From positions 186,001 through 250,000 of the forward strand of contig NZ_FOZP01000005.1 of NCBI RefSeq assembly GCF_900116115.1: a stretch of 64,000 nucleotides of DNA, given 5' to 3'. A program made the translations under genes and the position numbers. Numbering within the stretch: the first letter of the stretch is position 1; each line of letters begins with the position of its first letter. The stretch comes from Lutibacter maritimus (GTDB lineage: Bacteria; Bacteroidota; Bacteroidia; Flavobacteriales; Flavobacteriaceae). This document shows positions 1 through 9,487 of this stretch, in pieces. Below the pieces are notes generated by a model that worked only from the letters and a program-made list of their open reading frames with translations, had not been told where the DNA came from and searched no databases.

Positions 1-632
1 GGATAACTTTTTATACTTTCTATAAATGATGTTTTAGTTTCAAGACGTGATATTTTATAATCTTTTCTAACATTTTCCGGTAAACCAAGTGGTTTTACAT
101 CTGTAGAAAACAGTTCAGTTACATCAATAACTACAGATTTTTTATCATCAGTATATGCTTTAATTGGAAATGAGTATAAAACTGGTTCAAAATTGGAATT
201 TACAACAGCTTCATGAATTGGTAATTCTTCATCGGCAACAATGTTGTGTGAAACAACTCTTAAAATTATATTTTTATCCTTTTTTTGCCAACGTAAAACT
301 TGTGTATTTGTTTTTTGTCCACCAAAACTTGAATTATTTGATGTGTTTTTAGCAATACGAGTCACCATCAACATTTCTCTTTCAAGAAGTGAGTCTGGAA
401 TTTCATACAAATATTTATCATCTAAAAAGTGTACTTTAAATAAACCTTCATCAGTTTTTGCATCGCTAGTAATTACTTTAGAATATGGTTCAATTTCACC
501 TTTTTTAGGTTTTGGAGGTGTAGGTGTTTCTTTAACCTCGTCTTTTTTCTTTTTTCTTTGAGCTTCGGCATTATTTGAAACTCCCACAATTAACAACATT
601 GTTAAAAGTGATGTGAAAATTCTTTTTGTCAT
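1..632 (-). CDS. Zinc-dependent metalloprotease (DUF5117/DUF5118 type), N-terminal part
   Basis: This partial gene reads leftward and leaves the window at position 1, so only the first 210 residues are present. It opens with a signal peptide (about residues 1-25, ending AEAQ), then a Lys-rich and Pro-rich linker, then the DUF5118-like start recognised by 'PYSKVITSDAKTDEGLF' and 'YEIPDSLLEREMLMVTRI'. Proteins of this family are large secreted zinc proteases of Bacteroidota; the HExxH motif lies much further on and cannot be checked here. The ATG at 632-630 was chosen because it gives a complete signal peptide. Family assignment is from recall of the domain start; substrate unknown. Confidence 0.8.
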   Translation of the reverse strand, partial: MTKRIFTSLLTMLLIVGVSNNAEAQRKKKKDEVKETPTPPKPKKGEIEPYSKVITSDAKTDEGLFKVHFLDDKYLYEIPDSLLEREMLMVTRIAKNTSNNSSFGGQKTNTQVLRWQKKDKNIILRVVSHNIVADEELPIHEAVVNSNFEPVLYSFPIKAYTDDKKSVVIDVTELFSTDVKPLGLPENVRKDYKISRLETKTSFIESIKSY

Positions 633-713
633 AAATAAGTTGTTTGTTTGAAAAATTAATAAGCGCTGAAATTATTAAATGAAACATCAAAAAATCTTAA
701 ATATTTGTTAAAG

Positions 714-745
714 AAAAAGCCATTTTAATTTTAAAATGGCTTTTT
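714..745. terminator. Bidirectional intrinsic terminator
   Basis: A perfect 15-bp stem with a 2-nt centre (714-728 against 731-745), A-rich on the left and T-rich on the right. It lies just past the stop of the leftward gene ending at 773, which it should terminate. Confidence 0.8.
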
Positions 746-772
746 TGTTAAGAAAGATAAAAATTAGTTTAA

Positions 773-2071
773 TTAATTAGACTTTTTCAGTTGTTTTTGA
801 ATTTTTTTAATGGCGGATTCTATTGGTTTTTCTGGTTCAATAACATTAAATTCACCCCAAAATTCTGGGTCACTAAAGCCAGAAGCTTCATCACTTAAAA
901 TTGCGTTGGATTTAAATCTGTCTTTAAATTTAAGAGATAAATTTTCTTCATTTTTTTCCCAATCTGTAATTGCCATTTCCATAGTTAAATAATAAACGGA
1001 ATTAAACAATCTTTTGTCATAATCTATTTTAAAGCCTAGTTCAATTCGGCTATAGCCATAAAACCATTCTCCATCTTTTTCTCTATAATCTACATGGTAA
1101 TTTGCTTGAATTGGTATTACGTCAGCTCTACTTGGTTTTTTAACAATAAATAAACGTGCAGCTTTTTCGGTATCTTCTAAACTTAATTGAAATGTAGCAC
1201 TTTTTAAAGCTAATGATTTTGCTTCAATATAAAGTTTACCAATATAAAGAGGTTCTTCTATATAAGATTTTGGTGCAAAACTTACTACATAAACGGGTTT
1301 ATTGTCAATTTTAGTGGCTGTGTCAAAATGAAAATCATAACTATCAGTTCCTTCTTCACTAAAAAATAAATTAGGATTTTTTATGATATCCATATAAAGC
1401 GCACTAAAAGGGCCTCCTTGTAATTTTAAGGTTATAGTGTCTAATTTATCATAATCGGTACTTTTTCTGGCTTTATATAGTTTTAAAATATCGTTTTTTG
1501 AGTTGGTGTAAGATTGTTTATAAATTTCAACAACGGCTTCTGAAAGCGATACATAACTTCTTCTTTTTTTTATGGTTTCTCTATAAAAACCTGTCATTGT
1601 AGTTTGTTCTGTAAAATAATTTTGACCTCGTCTTTTTAGCATTTCTAGTACTAACGATTTGGCATCTTTTACTTCAATTTTTACTTCGGAAAGTTCTTCA
1701 ATATAGGTTTCAAGTTTTATAATATTATTTTTTTCTTCTAAGTTTTTTAAATCAATAATAAGGCTTGTATAACCTAAATACGATACTGTAATTTTGTTGT
1801 TTAAATATATAGTAGGAACTTTTATAGTAAAATCACCTTGTGAGTTTGTTACGGTACTAATATTTGTTCCGTTAACTGTAATAGATGCGTAAACTAATTC
1901 TTTTTTTGTTTTACTATCAATTACAACACCTTCAAATTGTTTAAAGCCAATAGTATCTTTTACAATAGTTTTGGCAGAAACATTATTATTAAATACAAAC
2001 GTAAAAATAATTAGTAATACAGCTGTAATGGTTGTTTTTTTTGAACCGAATATTGTAGAAAGACTTTTCAT
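773..2071 (-). CDS. Carboxypeptidase-like regulatory domain protein
   Basis: A secreted or envelope protein of about 432 residues. I place the start at 2071 rather than the in-frame ATG at 2098, because the later Met gives a normal signal sequence (KKTTITAVLLIIFTFVFNNNVSA). Residues about 45-125 form a CarboxypepD_reg-like beta-sandwich ('FEGVVIDSKTKKELVYASI'), as found at the front of many Bacteroidota outer-membrane proteins. The rest resembles the beta-rich envelope part of DUF5686-type proteins but is shorter than those and has no obvious barrel end. It stands alone between two terminators. Function unknown; regulatory-domain call is solid, the remainder is not. Confidence 0.75.
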   Translation of the reverse strand: MKSLSTIFGSKKTTITAVLLIIFTFVFNNNVSAKTIVKDTIGFKQFEGVVIDSKTKKELVYASITVNGTNISTVTNSQGDFTIKVPTIYLNNKITVSYLGYTSLIIDLKNLEEKNNIIKLETYIEELSEVKIEVKDAKSLVLEMLKRRGQNYFTEQTTMTGFYRETIKKRRSYVSLSEAVVEIYKQSYTNSKNDILKLYKARKSTDYDKLDTITLKLQGGPFSALYMDIIKNPNLFFSEEGTDSYDFHFDTATKIDNKPVYVVSFAPKSYIEEPLYIGKLYIEAKSLALKSATFQLSLEDTEKAARLFIVKKPSRADVIPIQANYHVDYREKDGEWFYGYSRIELGFKIDYDKRLFNSVYYLTMEMAITDWEKNEENLSLKFKDRFKSNAILSDEASGFSDPEFWGEFNVIEPEKPIESAIKKIQKQLKKSN

Positions 2072-2140
2072 ATTTTTCAAATTTAGATGCGATAACAATT
2101 TGACTAAACAATTTACTAATTTATAAAGTAATTACAAAGA

Positions 2141-2170
2141 AAAAGGGAGTACATTTTTGCACTCCCTTTT
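2141..2170. terminator. Bidirectional intrinsic terminator
   Basis: A 10-bp stem (2141-2150 against 2161-2170; core GGGAGT/ACTCCC) flanked by A and T runs. It sits immediately after the leftward M3 peptidase gene (stop at 2190). Confidence 0.85.
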
Positions 2171-2189
2171 TTTATTTTAATTATAAAAA

Positions 2190-4349
2190 TTATTTTTTAG
2201 AAATTGGAAAACCTCTATCTCTCATAAGTGCATCAATTTTTGCATCTCTACCTCTAAAGTTTCTATATGCTTCGGCAGGGTCAGTAGAATTTCTTGGAGC
2301 AAATAAATATTTTACCATTTTTGCTGCCAATTCTTTATCGTAAAAACCTCCTGGAGCTTCAGCAAAAGCTTCAGCAGCATCTGCAGTTAAAACGTCTGCC
2401 CACATATATCCGTAATACGCTGTAGCATATCCTTCGCCAGAAAATACGTGACCAAAATGCGGTGTTCTATGACGCATTACCAATTCTTTTGGCATATTTA
2501 ATTCGGTTAAGGTTTCTTTTTCAAAAGCATCTACGTCAATGTTTGTTGGATCTGCCATATGAAATTTCATATCCATAATTGCTGAAGCTAAATACTCTGT
2601 TGTTGAAAATCCTTGATTAAAAGTGGCTGATTTTTTAATTTTTGCAATTAATGCTGCTGGCATTGGCTCGCCAGTTTTGTAATGTACTAAAAATTGATTA
2701 ATTACTTTATCTGTTGATAACCAGCGTTCTAAAACTTGACTTTGGAACTCAGTATAATCTCTAACACCACTATTTAAAATTGGGTATTTTACATTTGATG
2801 AAAAGAAATGCAATGCATGACCAAATTCATGTAAAAAAGTTGTTGCGTCATCCCAAGAAACCAAAACTGGCTCGCCAGGTGCAGGTTTTACAAAGTTAGA
2901 ATTGTTAGAGCCTAAAACGGTTTTTTTACCATCAAAAGTTGTGTGACTTCTGTAGGTTGTTGCCCAAGCACCAGATCTTTTTCCTTGACGCGCAAACGGA
3001 TCTAAATACCATAAACCTATGTGTTCTCCAGTTGTTTTATCTGTAACTTCCCAAACTTTTACATCTTCTTGAAAAATAGCTACAGATCCTGCTGGGACTG
3101 GCGTAAATTTATAATTAAACAATTCATCAGCTACAAAAAATAAGGCTTGTGTTAATTTATCTAATTGTAAGTATTGTTTTACTTCGTCAGAATCTAAATC
3201 GTATTTTAATTTTCTAACTTTTTCAGCATAATATCTATAATCCCAAGGTTCAATAGTAATTTTATCACCATTTTTATCGGCAACTGCTTGCATATCGGCA
3301 ACTTCTTCTTTAACTCTTGCAATGGCAGCTGGCCAAACAGCATTCATTAATGCCATAGCGTTTTCTGGAGTTTTAGCCATTCTGTTTTGTAAACGCCAAT
3401 CGGCATAGTTATCATAACCTAATAAACCAACTCGCTCTTTTCTAAGTTTTAAAATTTTAGCAATGTTTTCATTGTTATCATATTGGTCGCCATTATCACC
3501 GCGAGAATAATAATTTTTCCAAACTTTTTCTCTCAAATCTCTTTCTGTTGAGTAAGTTAAAAAAGGATCCATAGAAGAACGTGTGTTAGTAATTGCATAC
3601 ATACCTTCTTTACCTTTCTCTTTTGCTGCATTTGCTGCTGCTTTTACTAAAGATTCTGGTAAACCGCCTAATTGTTCTTTAGTTAAATACACTACATAAT
3701 TTTCTTCATCGGCTAATACATTGTTAGAAAAATTTGTGTAAAGTGTAGAAAGTTCTTTGTTTATTTCGGCATAACGTGCTTTTTTGGTATCATCTAATTC
3801 TGCCCCATTCATTGCAAAACCTTCATATATTAAATTTACAACTCTCTGTTTATCATCTTCTAAAGGTGTTTCTAACGAGTTATCATAAACTGTTTTAATT
3901 CTTTTAAATAATTCTAAATTTTGAGATATTTTAGAATTAAATTCAGATAAAATAGGAGCCATTTCACTTTCAATTTCTCTAAATTCTGGCGTTGACATAT
4001 TGCTGCTCCAAATGCCGTAATATGTAAAAACTCTATCTAATGTTGCGCCAGATTTTTCTAACGGAACAATGGTATTTTCAAATGTTGGCGCTTCTATGTT
4101 GCTTGTTATTGCATCAATTTCGCTTAATTTTTCTGCCATACCTTTTTCAAGGGCTGGTTTAATATCCTTAATATTCATTTTATCAAATGCTGGAGTGCCT
4201 CCGTAATCTCCTGTCCATTCAGATAATAAAACATTGTTAGTTTCCATAGGTTGTTCATTTTCTTTTTTTTCTTTACAACTGGTAACTGCAATTGTAAAAC
4301 TTAAAATAGTAATAAATTGAAGTTTTTTAGATTTATAAAATATATTCAT
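2190..4349 (-). CDS. M3 family metallopeptidase, lipoprotein (peptidyl-dipeptidase Dcp type)
   Basis: A zinc peptidase of 719 residues that degrades short peptides. The catalytic HEFGH motif is at residues 507-511 and the third zinc ligand Glu is in 'DYTEFQSQ' (about E534), with the expected spacing for family M3. Length matches Dcp/oligopeptidase A plus a leader. The N-terminus is a lipoprotein signal with lipobox TSC (Cys about residue 25), so the enzyme should be membrane-anchored in the periplasm rather than cytosolic as in E. coli Dcp. It is a single gene with its own minus-7 box and terminator. Nearby M18 aminopeptidase and POT transporter suggest a peptide-utilisation neighbourhood. 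Confidence 0.93.
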   Translation of the reverse strand: MNIFYKSKKLQFITILSFTIAVTSCKEKKENEQPMETNNVLLSEWTGDYGGTPAFDKMNIKDIKPALEKGMAEKLSEIDAITSNIEAPTFENTIVPLEKSGATLDRVFTYYGIWSSNMSTPEFREIESEMAPILSEFNSKISQNLELFKRIKTVYDNSLETPLEDDKQRVVNLIYEGFAMNGAELDDTKKARYAEINKELSTLYTNFSNNVLADEENYVVYLTKEQLGGLPESLVKAAANAAKEKGKEGMYAITNTRSSMDPFLTYSTERDLREKVWKNYYSRGDNGDQYDNNENIAKILKLRKERVGLLGYDNYADWRLQNRMAKTPENAMALMNAVWPAAIARVKEEVADMQAVADKNGDKITIEPWDYRYYAEKVRKLKYDLDSDEVKQYLQLDKLTQALFFVADELFNYKFTPVPAGSVAIFQEDVKVWEVTDKTTGEHIGLWYLDPFARQGKRSGAWATTYRSHTTFDGKKTVLGSNNSNFVKPAPGEPVLVSWDDATTFLHEFGHALHFFSSNVKYPILNSGVRDYTEFQSQVLERWLSTDKVINQFLVHYKTGEPMPAALIAKIKKSATFNQGFSTTEYLASAIMDMKFHMADPTNIDVDAFEKETLTELNMPKELVMRHRTPHFGHVFSGEGYATAYYGYMWADVLTADAAEAFAEAPGGFYDKELAAKMVKYLFAPRNSTDPAEAYRNFRGRDAKIDALMRDRGFPISKK

Positions 4350-4405
4350 AATTAGATTGATTTTAAAACAGTACTACCTAAAATAGCCTGGTTGATTGAA
4401 TTTCT

Positions 4406-4413
4406 CAAAATTA
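4406..4413 (-). promoter_or_regulatory. Minus-7 element for the M3 peptidase gene
   Basis: On the minus strand this reads TAATTTTG, a full match to the Bacteroidota minus-7 consensus TAnnTTTG, about 60 bp upstream of the start codon. I see no clear minus-33 TTTG. Confidence 0.5.
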
Positions 4414-4569
4414 AGTATTTATATATAGAACTTAGTTGTGGCAGGATTTTTTTAGTCGCTACTTTTGTTAATGAAATGTTAAAATAGAAGTGATTGTAAA
4501 CAAATAATGTTAAAAGAAACTTTAAGGAGGTGTTTTTGTGGAAAATAATTAAATGCTGGTTAATAATAC

Positions 4570-4577
4570 TATATTTG
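4570..4577 (+). promoter_or_regulatory. Minus-7 element for the M18 aminopeptidase gene
   Basis: TATATTTG, a full TAnnTTTG match, 26 bp before the start codon at 4603. The predicted 5' leader is about 20 nt. No well-spaced minus-33 TTTG is visible. Confidence 0.5.
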
Positions 4578-4602
4578 TTGATAGTATATTAATTCTAATT
4601 TT

Positions 4603-5907
4603 ATGAATGAAAATTTAAAAAATGCTAAAAATCTTATTGATTTTATTTACGATAGTCCAAGTCCATATCATGTGATTGCAAATTCAAAAAAAATGCTTTT
4701 AAAAAAGGGTTTTATTGAGTTAAAATTAACAGAAAAATGGCAAATTAAAAAAGAAGGAAAATATTTTGTAAGTCAAAATGATTCTTCACTATTTGCTTTT
4801 GTATTAGGAAGTGGAGAAGTAGAAAATGCAGGGTTTAAAATAGTTGCTGCACATTCCGATTCTCCTACGTTTAAAATTAAACCATCTCCAGAAATTACAG
4901 TAGATGAAAAATATATAAAATTTAATACCGAAACTTACGGTGGCGCCATTTTAAATACGTGGTTAGACAGGCCTTTATCTATTGCAGGAAGGGTAAGTGT
5001 AAAAGGAAAAAATCCTTTAAATCCATCAACCTATTTAGTTAACATTCAGCAACCAATTCTTGTAATTCCAAATTTACCAATTCATTTTAATAGAACTGTA
5101 AATGATGGAATTGCTTTAAATAAACAAGTTGATATGCTACCTGTAGCAGCTATTGTTACTGATAAAATTAACAAAGAAAATTTACTAGTAACTAAAATTT
5201 CAAAAGAAATAAATGTTCCGATAGAAGATATTTTGGAGGTAGATTTAAATTTATATGATTTTACAAAAGGAAGCATTATTGGATTAAATAATGAGTTTAT
5301 TTCTTCCGGTAAATTAGATGATTTAGCGATGGTTCATGCTGGTTTATTAGCTTTTGTTGATACGCCAATTACAAAATCTACAAATGTATTGGCAATTTTT
5401 GATAATGAAGAAGTTGGAAGTCGATCAAAACAAGGAGCAGGTTCACCAATTTTAAAAGATATTTTACACAGAATTGCCAGTGTACAAGGTAAAAATGATG
5501 AAGATGTGCAACGAGCAATTTATAACTCGTTTATGGTAAGTGCAGATATGGCGCACGGATTACATCCAAATCATCCAGATAAGCACGATCCAGTTTCTAA
5601 ACCAGTGCTAAATGGTGGTCCGGCAATTAAAATTGAAGCAAATCAGAAATATACAACCGATAGTAATTCAAGCGCCGTTTTTGAAATGGTTTGTAAAGAA
5701 GCAAAGGTTCCGTATCAAAAATTTGTGAATAGATCAGATATGGTTGGAGGAAGTACATTAGGAAATGTTTCTGCGGGTCAATTAGCAATTAGATCTGTAG
5801 ATGTTGGAAACCCAATGTGGGCAATGCACTCAATTAGAGAAACTAGTGGCGTTGATGATCATACCTATATGATTAAAGCATTAAATATATTTTATAAACT
5901 TAATTAG
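4603..5907 (+). CDS. M18 family aminopeptidase (aspartyl aminopeptidase type)
   Basis: A cytosolic zinc aminopeptidase of 434 residues that removes N-terminal (acidic) residues from peptides. Family M18 signatures are all present: 'AAHSDSP' with zinc ligands H84 and D86, 'KLDDLAM' (bridging Asp about 240), the catalytic/ligand pair in 'DNEEVGS' (E269, E270), 'SADMAHGLHP' and 'GGSTLGN'. No signal peptide. Length is normal for the family (called apeB in some bacteria). It has its own promoter and a strong terminator shared with the convergent POT transporter. Specificity for Asp/Glu is a family inference. Confidence 0.95.
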   Translation: MNENLKNAKNLIDFIYDSPSPYHVIANSKKMLLKKGFIELKLTEKWQIKKEGKYFVSQNDSSLFAFVLGSGEVENAGFKIVAAHSDSPTFKIKPSPEITVDEKYIKFNTETYGGAILNTWLDRPLSIAGRVSVKGKNPLNPSTYLVNIQQPILVIPNLPIHFNRTVNDGIALNKQVDMLPVAAIVTDKINKENLLVTKISKEINVPIEDILEVDLNLYDFTKGSIIGLNNEFISSGKLDDLAMVHAGLLAFVDTPITKSTNVLAIFDNEEVGSRSKQGAGSPILKDILHRIASVQGKNDEDVQRAIYNSFMVSADMAHGLHPNHPDKHDPVSKPVLNGGPAIKIEANQKYTTDSNSSAVFEMVCKEAKVPYQKFVNRSDMVGGSTLGNVSAGQLAIRSVDVGNPMWAMHSIRETSGVDDHTYMIKALNIFYKLN

Positions 5908-5936
5908 TTTATTAAAAAAGTTAGATAATAAAAAAA

Positions 5937-5973
5937 CTTTCTGAAAATTATAATTTTCAGAAAGCTTTTTTTT
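5937..5973. terminator. Bidirectional intrinsic terminator
   Basis: A perfect 12-bp stem (5937-5948 against 5953-5964, loop TATA) with A run before and T run after, between the convergent M18 and POT genes. Confidence 0.9.
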
Positions 5974-6000
5974 AAAAGAGATGTTTTTTATAATTATTTT

Positions 6001-7380
6001 TTAAGCATTTTTTGCATCTAATTTTTTAATTACTTTTCCATAAATAATTAATGAAATAGCTGAAACCAACGCAATTGCAGCAAAATAATACCAAATGAAA
6101 TGCGCATTTACTGATGCAGCCTCCCAAGCTTCACGTGTTTCAAATAATTTTGGTTCTGGACAATATTTAGATAATAAATAACCAGATAAACCAAAACCTA
6201 AAACTGAAGAAATAAAAGAGTGTAAATGGCTAAATCCTAAGTACATTCCTTCTTCACCTTTTGGTGCTTGTAAAGAGAAAAATTGTAAAAATCTTGGAGA
6301 AATAAAAGATTCTGCCAAACCTTGTAAAACAATACCAGCAATCATCATTAATGCAATTGGGTGCATACTTATAAAACCTAAATCAATTTCAGCGTGACCA
6401 AACCAATTACCTGAAGCCATAGCAATTGCCGAAAGTGGCATAATAAACATACCAACTGTCATAGAAAATAAAGGCGTTTTACTTGCCATCATTCTAGTAA
6501 TAAATGCAACTGTTAAAACTACTGTTAATGGGTTAACGTTTGCGTACCAAGATGGTGATGCATTTTCTCCTGCCATTCTAAGTACATATTTTGGCATAGT
6601 TGCATACAATTGATGTTGTACCATCCAAAAGCCAGTAATAATTAAAATTAGTGTAATTAATCTTCCGTTGGTACAAACTTTAATTAAACCTGCCCATATT
6701 TCACCAAAAGTTTTTCCTTCACCTGTATGTTTTGCACTTTTATAAAATGCAACAATCATAATTAAACCTAACAAGGTCATTGCAGCAGAGAAATAATTGA
6801 TATAAACGTAACCTAAATCTCCCATAGAATCTCTTAATGGTTTTACAATTGTTTTTCCAGAAAAAGCACCAATATTTACCATCATATAAAATATAGAAAA
6901 ACCTTGTGCTCTGTTTGCTTCTGATGTTTCTTTTGCAACGGTTCCTGTAATTACAGATTTAATAAATGAACCACCAATCATAAGAACAAGCATAATTGGC
7001 ACAATGGCCCATCTTTGAGCAGATTCAACAATCCCAGTAAAAGTAATATCACCAGAATAATCTACAAGACCCATAGATTCTAATATTGATGGTAGAACTC
7101 CAAGTCCAAAATAACCTAAAGTAAGTAACGAAAATGCAATTATTAAAGAATATTTAAATCCGATTTTATCTGCTAGTGCACCTGTAAATGTTGGTAATAA
7201 ATAAAGTCCACCTGAAAATACACCAGAAATTAATCCGGCTTCCATATCACTAAAACCTAATATTCTTGATAAATAAAGTGTTATTACAATAAAAACACCA
7301 TAATAAGCCGCTCTTTCAAGTAGTTCAACAATATTTGCTGTCCAAAAAGCTCTTGTAAATCCTTTAAATTTTTGAAGCAT
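6001..7380 (-). CDS. POT/PTR family proton-coupled peptide transporter (MFS)
   Basis: An inner-membrane transporter of 459 residues with about 12 hydrophobic segments. The signature ExxER-YY of proton-dependent oligopeptide transporters is visible near the N-terminus ('ELLERAAYYG', residues 19-28), followed by the MFS loop motif 'GALADKIGFKYS'. It should import di- and tripeptides with protons. Its position next to two peptidases agrees with use of peptides as carbon and nitrogen source. Single gene between two terminators; substrate is inferred from the family. Confidence 0.88.
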   Translation of the reverse strand: MLQKFKGFTRAFWTANIVELLERAAYYGVFIVITLYLSRILGFSDMEAGLISGVFSGGLYLLPTFTGALADKIGFKYSLIIAFSLLTLGYFGLGVLPSILESMGLVDYSGDITFTGIVESAQRWAIVPIMLVLMIGGSFIKSVITGTVAKETSEANRAQGFSIFYMMVNIGAFSGKTIVKPLRDSMGDLGYVYINYFSAAMTLLGLIMIVAFYKSAKHTGEGKTFGEIWAGLIKVCTNGRLITLILIITGFWMVQHQLYATMPKYVLRMAGENASPSWYANVNPLTVVLTVAFITRMMASKTPLFSMTVGMFIMPLSAIAMASGNWFGHAEIDLGFISMHPIALMMIAGIVLQGLAESFISPRFLQFFSLQAPKGEEGMYLGFSHLHSFISSVLGFGLSGYLLSKYCPEPKLFETREAWEAASVNAHFIWYYFAAIALVSAISLIIYGKVIKKLDAKNA

Positions 7381-7479
7381 AAGTTATCTTTTAAATTTTA
7401 TAGTTGCCGAAGATACACATTTTTAATGATTGATATTTTACTTTATTTAGCAGTTTTTAGTACTAAATAGCTTTTAAAT

Positions 7480-7512
7480 GAAAAAGGAACTACAACTAAG
7501 TAATTCCTTTTC
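7480..7512 (-). terminator. Terminator after lysS
   Basis: A 9-bp stem (7481-7489 against 7504-7512, core GGAA/TTCC) about 25 nt past the lysS stop, reading into T-rich sequence on the minus strand. Confidence 0.6.
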
Positions 7513-7535
7513 AATATTTTTTATGTAAAAATGTT

Positions 7536-9236
7536 TTAAACTAACTCAACAAATAAACCATCATTTGTATTAGTTACTTTAGCCAAATTGTGTTTAGTTA
7601 AGCCTTTTAAGGTTTTATCCCATTTTTTATTACTGAATTCACTTTGTGTTTTCAAATCATTCAATAAAACTTTTTCTACTTTTTTAAGCATTTCAAACAA
7701 TACTTTTTCATCATCATTTAATTCTACAGAAGGTGCTTTTTTCTCTGGTTTCATTTGAGGAAAAAATAGTACTTCTTGTATAGATGCATTATTTGTCATA
7801 AACATTACCAAACGGTCAATTCCAATTCCAATTCCTGATGTTGGAGGCATTCCGTATTCTAGAGCGCGAATAAAATCTTGGTCAATAAACATCGCTTCAT
7901 CATCACCTTTTTCTGTTAATTTTAATTGATCTTCAAAACGCTCACGTTGATCTATTGGATCATTTAACTCAGAATAGGCGTTTGCTAATTCTTTTCCGTT
8001 TACCATCAGCTCAAAACGTTCTGTTAAAGCAGGATTCGTTCTGTGCTCTTTAGTTAGCGGACTCATTTCTTTTGGATAATCCGTTATAAATGTTGGCTGA
8101 ATATAGTGGTGCTCACATTTTTCACCAAATAATTCATCAATTAGTTTTCCAACACCCATTGTTTCATCTACTTCAATACCTACTTTTTTACAAACCTCTC
8201 TTAATTCAACTTCATTCATTCCAGCAACATCATAACCAGTGTGAATTTTAATAGCTTCTAAAATTGGAACTCTTGGATAAGGTGCTTTAAAGCTTACTTT
8301 ATTTTCACCAATCATAACTTCAGTTGTTCCGTTGGCATCCATAGATACTTTTTCCAACAACTCTTCTGTCATATTCATCATCCAGTTATAATCTTTGTAA
8401 GCAACATACAATTCCATTACTGTAAATTCCGGATTATGTGTTCTGTCCATTCCTTCATTTCTGAAATCTTTTGCAAACTCATACACAGCATCAAAACCAC
8501 CAACAATTAAACGTTTTAAATATAATTCGTTAGCAATACGCAGATATAAAGGCATATCCAATGCGTTATGATGTGTCATAAACGGGCGCGCAGCAGCGCC
8601 ACCTGGAATTGGTTGTAAAATTGGTGTTTCTACTTCTAAATAACCACGTGTGTTAAAAAATTCACGTATAGAGTTGGTTATTTTTGTACGTTTTATAAAT
8701 GTTTCTTTTACGTGGTCATTTACTATTAAATCTACATAACGCCTTCTGTATCGTTGTTCATTATCTGCAAATGCATCGTGTACTTTTCCATCAGCATCGG
8801 TTTTTACAACTGGCAATGGGCGTAAACTTTTAGAAAGTACTGTTAATTCCTTTACGTTTACAGATTCTTCACCAACTTTGGTTTTAAAAACTTCGCCTTT
8901 AATTCCAATAATATCACCCATATCCAATAATTTTTTGAATACAGTATTGTACATAGTTCCTTCATCATCAGAAGAAATTTCATCTCTGTTGATATAGATT
9001 TGCATTCTGCCACTAGCATCTTTTAATTCAGCAAATGATGCTTTCCCCATAATTCTACGGCTCATCATTCTTCCAGCTAACACAACTTCCTTACCATCAA
9101 AATCATTAAAATTAGCTATAATTTCCTTTATGGTTGCTGTTGTTTTAAATTCTTCAGCAGGATATGGATTGATTCCTAAATCACGTAATTTTTGTAACGA
9201 TTCTCTTCTAATTATTTCAAGTGGTGATAATTGCAT
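7536..9236 (-). CDS. lysS: Lysyl-tRNA synthetase, class II
   Basis: Charges tRNA-Lys in the cytosol. 566 residues: an OB-fold anticodon-binding domain (about 50-145) followed by the class II catalytic core with motif 2 in '[16 protein letters not shown]' and motif 3 '[12 protein letters not shown]'. After motif 3 there is an extra C-terminal tail of about 70 residues ('[20 protein letters not shown]' and onward), longer than the E. coli enzyme; I recall such tails in flavobacterial LysRS. The gene has its own minus-7 box and diverges from a small RNA gene. Identity is certain. Confidence 0.98.
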   Translation of the reverse strand: MQLSPLEIIRRESLQKLRDLGINPYPAEEFKTTATIKEIIANFNDFDGKEVVLAGRMMSRRIMGKASFAELKDASGRMQIYINRDEISSDDEGTMYNTVFKKLLDMGDIIGIKGEVFKTKVGEESVNVKELTVLSKSLRPLPVVKTDADGKVHDAFADNEQRYRRRYVDLIVNDHVKETFIKRTKITNSIREFFNTRGYLEVETPILQPIPGGAAARPFMTHHNALDMPLYLRIANELYLKRLIVGGFDAVYEFAKDFRNEGMDRTHNPEFTVMELYVAYKDYNWMMNMTEELLEKVSMDANGTTEVMIGENKVSFKAPYPRVPILEAIKIHTGYDVAGMNEVELREVCKKVGIEVDETMGVGKLIDELFGEKCEHHYIQPTFITDYPKEMSPLTKEHRTNPALTERFELMVNGKELANAYSELNDPIDQRERFEDQLKLTEKGDDEAMFIDQDFIRALEYGMPPTSGIGIGIDRLVMFMTNNASIQEVLFFPQMKPEKKAPSVELNDDEKVLFEMLKKVEKVLLNDLKTQSEFSNKKWDKTLKGLTKHNLAKVTNTNDGLFVELV

Positions 9237-9274
9237 ACTACTATTTTTAGTTGTTGTATTTATTTTACAGTGCG

Positions 9275-9282
9275 CAAAGATA
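9275..9282 (-). promoter_or_regulatory. Minus-7 element of lysS
   Basis: On the minus strand TATCTTTG, a full TAnnTTTG match, about 40 bp upstream of the lysS start. It is back to back with the rightward promoter at 9331-9360. Confidence 0.55.
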
Positions 9283-9330
9283 CAATCAATTCAGAAATTT
9301 AGGTAATTTAGAAAGAAAAAGTGTTTAGAA

Positions 9331-9360
9331 TTTGTAATCAAAAATAATTTTATATATTTG
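9331..9360 (+). promoter_or_regulatory. Promoter of candidate small RNA
   Basis: A textbook Bacteroidota promoter: minus-33 TTTG (9331-9334), 18-bp spacer, minus-7 TATATTTG (9353-9360). No open reading frame follows; the next rightward 100 bases fold into hairpins and end in a terminator. Confidence 0.75.
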
Positions 9361-9363
9361 CCT

Positions 9364-9466
9364 ATCGCTTCGAAAGCGATTTAGTTGTGTTGTTTGACGT
9401 GTAAAAGCGTCATGGTTTTATAAACCAATGGAAAGCTTCCCGAAAAACCGGGACGCTTTTTTTGTT
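9364..9466 (+). ncRNA. Candidate small structured RNA (about 100 nt)
   Basis: Between lysS and the DUF456 gene, on the plus strand, four consecutive hairpins can be drawn: ATCGCTT/AAGCGAT (9364-9370 with 9374-9380), TGACG/CGTCA (9395-9399 with 9408-9412), TGGTTT/AAACCA (9413-9418 with 9422-9427) and a terminator whose arms are 9432-9442 and 9449-9459 (CCCG/CGGG core extended by AAAGC/GCTTT) followed by a run of seven T. The GC content of the hairpins is well above the surrounding DNA. A perfect promoter ends at 9360, so the RNA starts with the first hairpin. No reading frame of note. I cannot match it to a known family; a conserved Flavobacteria RNA motif such as Flavo-1 is one possibility to test. 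Confidence 0.7.
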
Positions 9467-9487
9467 TTAAAAAAGGTTGTTTTAAGC

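Noticed and set aside
164-561. Two plus-strand frames opposite the metalloprotease gene
   Set aside because: The minus strand codes for a convincing DUF5118-type protein with signal peptide over the same bases.
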